Origin: Aurifilum marmelostoma
Taxonomy: Eukaryota > Ascomycota > Sordariomycetes > Diaporthales > Cryphonectriaceae
Direction of reading: 5' to 3'
NCBI GenBank assembly: GCA_027559495.1
Contig: JAMXSV010000028.1
Location: 1,488,001-1,552,000, forward strand
DNA length: 64,000 bases
Part shown: positions 59,706-64,000 of the stretch, in pieces
Layout: each line of letters begins with the position of its first letter
How positions within the stretch are numbered: the first letter of the stretch is position 1
Program-made: the position numbers and the translations under genes
Notes under the pieces: generated by a model
Database searches by the model: none
What the model saw: only the letters and a program-made list of their open reading frames with translations
What the model was told of the DNA's origin: nothing

Positions 59706-61050
59706 TTAGTTTCTCTTCCTTAGGACCCTGCCGGTAGTAGTGGAAGCTGGAGTTGCCTTGGTGGCAGCTGCCTTCTTCTTGGTCACGCCAGCACCGGCAA
59801 CGCCTCTTCTGATGGTGCCCAGGACACCAGTACTCTTTGCAGGAGCGGCATTCTTCGCCTTGCTCTTCTTGACGACCGTCCCAGTGCTGCTCTCGCTCGA
59901 CTCGCTGATGTCGCTAACCCTCCGCTGAGTCTTTGCCGCCGGAGCGACGCCTTTGGTGGTGTCCTTTGCCGACTTGGAGCCAGGCTTTCTCCCTCGCCGC
60001 GTGCCGGTCGCTGAACTTGCAGTGGTGGATGACGCCGGCGCGTCGCCGCGCTTAGCCTTGCCAGCGTCCTTGCGTGTGGACCGAGCCTTCTCGGCCAAGC
60101 TGCTGAAGAGATTCGAGGTGCTGCTCTGCTTCACAGGCGATTTTGGCGCACCTGGCGCGTTCTCAGAGAGAGGTGTGGGCCGGACGGGGGCAGATTTGCC
60201 GCCGATCGTAGGCCTTGCGAGGGACCTGACGTTGGGCGATGCTGGGGACAGGACCTTGGAGGCCTTTTCGGCTACTACCTCAGCGCGATTCTTGGTCTTG
60301 GGGGGTTCCTGATTTGTCGCCTCGCCACCTCCATTGTTCTTCCCGGCGGCCCAGACCTCATCACTGATTGTATGAGCACGGGAAGAAGTCTGAGATGGGT
60401 GAGCGGTGACGAACCTGGTCTTTTTGGCCGGACTGGCCGGCCTGGGATGTGACGACGCTGTCATGTGAGATGATGCTGCTGAGCGCGTAGAGTCGGGCCG
60501 CACCAGAGGAGGTCTGTCCTTCTCAGGCACTGGCGGTGGCAGTGTAGGGCGTGACGATGCCGAGAGTGCCGTCGAAGCCGCAGGCTTGGACTGCTGGAGA
60601 GGTTGCCCGTTCTTGTACTTATCCGCGAGCTCTCCCATCTTGGCCTTCCGCAGAGCCATGGGAATCCGATTCACGCGTATCTCTATGCGTGTCCTCAGAC
60701 CTTGTGCCTGCAGGCTGTACTGCGCCCGAAGCTTGCGTGCGCGCTCCGTGACTGTTAAGACGCGTCAGAAAACATGCTTCACTTCATCATGCCCCCCCCC
60801 CCCTTAAATACAGTGCTAGTCGCGTGTATGGGCGCCTACTTTCGAGCTGGAGGTTGTCGACGAGAGCCTGCTTCTGGTTCATCGAGATGCCTGTCTTCTG
60901 TTTCTTTGAAGGCCCATCTACGTTCGGAGGCGTGCCTGGTCTGGTCGCAACGCTCTGCGGCTCCGGGTCCTGCGCGATCTCGATGTGGCCGGCCGCTATT
61001 GACGACACGCCTTCATCCGACTTTCTCTTTGTCCCTCGAGGAGGTGCCAT
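59706..61050 (-). CDS. Borealin/Nbl1-type chromosomal passenger complex subunit
   Basis: There are two exons, 61050-60840 and 60751-59706, giving 418 residues. The start opens MAPPRGTKRKSDEG with a nuclear signal. Residues about 58-115 form the Borealin N-terminal helix: NQKQALVDNLQLE continues across the phase-1 intron into ITERARKLRAQYSLQAQGLR, then RIEIRVNRIPMALRKAKMG. In the complex this helix packs with Survivin and INCENP to form the centromere-targeting bundle that positions Aurora B. The rest is disordered, basic and rich in SP/TP sites suited to mitotic kinases, and ends GRVLRKRN. Yeast Nbl1 is only the short N-terminal helix, so this long-tailed form resembles animal Borealin in layout. 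The intron contains a C11 homopolymer. Confidence 0.87.
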
Positions 61051-61655
61051 CTTTGTAGAGTCGACTCCTTTTTGCGATTGAGATTTGACAGCTTGTGGGC
61101 GATGGAAGACGATGCTGAAAGGTGAAATGGTGGGTAGTCGTGTTCAGTGTTGCGCGCCCTTGAACAGTCAATTCAAGCAAGCATTGAGTAGATGCATGCA
61201 TGCACAAGTGGCTGGGCTGGCAAAAGGTAAACAAAAGGGCGAGCCGGTCAGCCTAACAGGAGCAAGGTGAGGGATACCTGCAGGGATCTGGGCGCGCTAA
61301 CCCCCCCTGTGGGCCTCTAGCTTGATGGCCCCTGCCAGTGCTTGCCGTCCAGGCTGAACCCGCCTTACGAATGGGCTTTTGGAGCTTGCCGTACCTCAAC
61401 GTCAACCTCCCCGGCGCCTTAAATCAGCACTTCCAATCTTGCCCTACCAACGTCCGAACCACCACATCCACCACCTTTCCTCCCTCGACACCTTCCCTCG
61501 CACTGCGTCTTGGCCATCCTCTCTTATTTGACTCGACATCGAGACCCTCTATCCTCGGTATAAGGTCTTGGACAAGTTGCGAACCTCACCATCTCCCTCT
61601 TCAGCCCGGCGTCGCCCAACCCTCCCCCGAAGGCAGCCGAACAAACACAGCCAAG
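61051..61655. other. Divergent promoter region Borealin gene-RPN10
   Basis: A 605-bp bidirectional spacer. The 250 bp before RPN10 are pyrimidine-rich, consistent with its leader. No separate gene seen. Confidence 0.65.
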
Positions 61656-62675
61656 ATGGTCCTCGAAGCGGTCATGATCGTTGTCGACAACAGCGAGCAC
61701 AGTCGCAATGGAGATTATGCACCCACTCGTTTCGGAGCGCAGAGGGATGCTGTCAATATTCTGTTCCAGTCCATCACGACGAGCAACCCAGAGTCCTCAG
61801 TCGGCCTCATGAGCATGGGTGGCAACGCACCAGAGGTTCTCAGCACGTTGACGACAGAGCAGGGTCGCATCCTGGAGGGTCTGCACCGGACACAGAAGAA
61901 GATCGGTGGTGAAGTGAACCTGGCTACGGGCATCCAGGTGGCAAGTGTATGTGGTTGCTACCCTACCTCTCCTTCCCTCTCTTTTACCCGAGCCCGGGCA
62001 TATCTAGCTCTTTGAGCAGTGCAGGAAGCTAACATGATGGATGATTCACCATACGGACAGCTCGCTCTCAAGCACCGACAGAACAAGACCCAGCGACAAC
62101 ACATCGTCGCCTTCGTGTGCTCGCCCGTTCAAGACACCGAGAAGACGCTGGTCAGCCTGGCCAAGAAGCTCAAGAAGGTCAACACGTCTGTGGACTTTGT
62201 GCTATTCGGCGAGACGGAGGGCAGCGAGACATACGAGAAGCTGACCAAGTTCAACGACAACGTCAAGTCGGGCGAGGGCTCGCACCTGGTGGCGATCCCC
62301 GCAGGCGTGGGCCTGCTGTCTGATCAGCTGGTCAGCTCCCCAATAATGCAGGGCGAGGGCGGCGCCGGTGTCTCCGGGGCCGGTGCAGATGCCGGCAACG
62401 ACTTTGGCGAGTTTGGCTTCGACCCCAATAACGACCCAGAGCTGGCACTGGCCCTGCGCATGAGTATGGAGGAGGAGCAGGCGCGCCGGGACAAGCAGGC
62501 GCGCGAGGAGGCAGAGGCAGCGCAGAAGGCGTCGCTGGAGTCGGTCAAGGAAGAGGACGAGTCGTCGAAGCCGTTGCTAGACCAGAACGGCGAGCCAAGC
62601 GGTAGTGGTGGGGCCTCGAGAGACAATGACAAGAAGGACGGCGACAAGAGTGACGATAAGATGGACATTTCTTGA
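61656..62675 (+). CDS. RPN10: 26S proteasome ubiquitin receptor Rpn10
   Basis: There are two exons, 61656-61946 and 62061-62675, with a phase-0 intron, giving 301 residues. A VWA domain covers about residues 1-190: MVLEAVMIVVDNSEHSRNGDY carries the start of the fold, then NPESSVGLMSMGG, and IQVAS-LALKHRQNK across the splice. A ubiquitin-interacting motif lies at about 222-237 (DPELALALRMSMEEEQ), followed by an acidic, lysine-rich tail ending DKSDDKMDIS. Rpn10 sits at the lid-base interface of the 19S particle and captures polyubiquitinated substrates. One UIM, as in yeast, rather than two as in mammals. Domain order and sequence make the assignment firm. Confidence 0.96.
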
Positions 62676-63038
62676 TCTGCCAAGGTCCCCTTGAGGAAGA
62701 GAGGTGAGGGGGAGAGGGTGTCGTCCTCCCTGAGGCTTACATGCACGGTATATTATGGGAAGGGGGGTGTTTTGGTATCCACACAGGTTTGAGGTTTTAG
62801 ATTCTCGAATCAAACGAGGCATCACGAATTGTACCATACTTTAAGAGACACCAAACAAGGGACGATGACTTCCAGTGCTAAACCTTCTCTAACCTGGCTT
62901 TGCTTCAGTGCTGCGACCACCAACAAAAATGGGAATCTGTATGTCGAGAACGCCGTAACGCCTACCACCACCCTCACCACTCCCCCATTCTCCTCCTTAC
63001 TCTTTCTCCCCTCTCGACGCCTGGGGCTTTTGATGCAA
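62676..63038. other. Convergent 3' region RPN10-TRS23
   Basis: 363 bp holding both 3' flanks. Nothing else seen. Confidence 0.7.
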
Positions 63039-63676
63039 TCATCTATTGTTGATCTCCCGTATGTAGGAGCTCAGCTTCCGGTCAAACATCTCACACCTGA
63101 TAGGCATCTCCAGCTGGTAGAAAGGGTTCTTCATGACATAGTCTGAGTACAGCTCGTAGATCCTGCGGGTGGTGACATCCACGTTGGCCTGCGTAGTGTC
63201 GGTGAACACCAAAAACTTGGTCCCCGTCATGGTGTTGAAGCACTGCAGGCGAAAGTTCTCCGTCTCCATGACCTCGAGGCCGGACGGGGGGCTCGGGCCG
63301 GTTGGGGATGGCGCCGGGGGGTGTTATTATGTGAGGTTGCTTGACGGGGTTGAGCCGTGTCGTGATGGCATGGACACTGTTGTTTCCCTGGGTGTGAGCA
63401 TGTGTGTGTGTGTACTTTATGGATGTATATGATGGGCAGATTGAGCGTTGGATCGGAGAGTGACGGGGGATCCATTTACCCGTGAAATGTGCCCGCTATC
63501 ACCAGGTAGTCATTTGAGCTGAGCTGGTTGAGGCCGCCCTCCTGGAATGTGCGGTTGTATATTAGGCCTCCTGCCTTGTTGATGATCATGAGTGCAAAGA
63601 CAGTCCTATGTGTGCAATATTTTAGATGACATGTATCAAGAAAGGGAGTCGTTGTGAACTGAGTTTGGTCTTACAT
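63039..63676 (-). CDS. TRS23: TRAPP complex subunit Trs23 (TRAPPC4, sybindin); split start codon and one extra base
   Basis: The three exons are 63676-63675 (the AT of ATG), 63605-63480 and 63376-63039. Splicing AT to G gives MTVFALMIINKAGGLIYNR, which aligns with the N-terminus of human TRAPPC4 (M-x-x-F-x-V-x-V-V-N-K-A-G-G-L-I-Y). Without the splice that ATG is followed at once by TAA. The longin-like core continues SSNDYLVIAGTFHG-VHAI and, after a proline-rich loop, GLEVMETENFRLQCFNTMTG, IYELYSDYVMKNPFYQLEMP and IRCEMFDRKL. The loop and the C-terminal part are one base out of frame. Removing one base from a G6 run (63286-63291 or 63316-63321) restores about 154 residues. Trs23 is a core TRAPP subunit of the Ypt1/Rab1 exchange factor, which tethers ER-to-Golgi vesicles. 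It is shorter than human TRAPPC4 because the PDZ-like insertion is absent. Confidence 0.87.
63286..63321. other. TRS23: Two G6 runs, one of which breaks the TRS23 frame
   Basis: Exon 3 entered from its acceptor reads VHAITTRLNPVK, but METENFRLQ lies one base out. Dropping one base from either G6 run repairs the frame. A loss at 63316-63321 would give a loop ending SPTGPSPPSGLEV. Confidence 0.72.
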
Positions 63677-63830
63677 GTTGGGTGAAGAGGCTCCTCGTCA
63701 ACCTCAGCAGCAGAGCAGCACTTTCACTATACAGGAGGAGACTTGTGAATGGGAAAGAAAAGTCTGATTAGAATTAAGAATCTCATCAGTATCAGTCTGT
63801 CATCACTCTGAGGTCAGGTCAACAACACAT

Positions 63831-63872
<42 letters not shown>

Positions 63873-64000
63873 GGAATGAATAAAGGAACGAATGTGATTG
63901 CTGGTGAGGGGGAGGAAAAGAGTGAGGAGGCGGCAGCATCATCCCCTGAGAATCACAAGTGAGGTTGAATAAGACCTTCTAAAGAACACTGGCAAACATG
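63677..64000. other. TRS23 upstream region at the window edge
   Basis: It contains a (GT)n microsatellite at about 63833-63870 and purine-rich sequence. No gene is visible before the window ends. Confidence 0.6.
63833..63870. repeat. (GT)n microsatellite
   Basis: About 18 GT units beginning GCGTGTG. Confidence 0.95.

Noticed and set aside
61216..61224. GCTGGCAAA resembling the yeast proteasome promoter element GGTGGCAAA upstream of RPN10
   Set aside because: It has one mismatch, is single-copy and over 400 bp from the start, and filamentous fungi may not use this element.

Overview
This window is nuclear DNA of a filamentous ascomycete (Pezizomycotina), most likely a sordariomycete. The evidence is short GT-AG introns of about 50-125 nt in most genes, a hybrid C2H2 plus Zn2Cys6 transcription factor, a BAH-PHD protein of the Polycomb-reader type, and orthologues of ATG22, VMA21, FUN30, NAB2, MED14, RPN10, TRS23 and TMA22. 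Intergenic DNA is long and rich in microsatellites and homopolymers. I saw no tRNA, rRNA, CRISPR array, recognisable transposon or secondary-metabolite cluster. Assignments rest on reading motifs and splice sites by eye; no database search was run.

Layout from left to right. 1-5530 is gene-free and ends in a pyrimidine-rich leader. A seven-exon transcription-factor gene (5531-9749, +) converges on a secreted GH20 hexosaminidase (10697-12691, -). A 3.3 kb microsatellite-rich gap separates that from NAB2 (15976-17675, +), which converges on the BAH-PHD gene (19976-21609, -). Four minus-strand genes then lie in series up to 32259: the BAH-PHD gene, ATG22, a small GRGGAGN-repeat (DUF3602-like) gene and FUN30. 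VMA21 (33504-34092, +) is divergent from FUN30. A DUF2406-type gene (35626-36991, -) is followed by almost 6 kb without a convincing gene. Ribosomal protein eL33 (42848-43673, -) is divergent from glucose-6-phosphate dehydrogenase (45427-47425, +). MED14 (48947-52431, +) converges on a methyltransferase gene (52949-56282, -). The right end holds TMA22, a Borealin-type gene, RPN10 and TRS23.

These genes do not form one pathway or a cluster. They are mostly housekeeping functions: transcription (MED14, FUN30, BAH-PHD), mRNA export (NAB2), translation (eL33, TMA22), protein turnover and trafficking (RPN10, ATG22, VMA21, TRS23), NADPH supply (G6PD) and mitosis (Borealin). I found no convincing new multi-gene system.

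The most informative oddities are structural. Four genes each carry a single extra base in a C/G homopolymer that breaks an otherwise intact reading frame, which points to systematic sequence error. Several genes need micro-exons: 6 nt in ATG22, 10 nt in eL33, and 20, 20 and 21 nt in the transcription factor, TMA22 and G6PD. TRS23 appears to have its ATG split by an intron. FUN30 has three exactly spaced 22-residue TQPTQ repeats.
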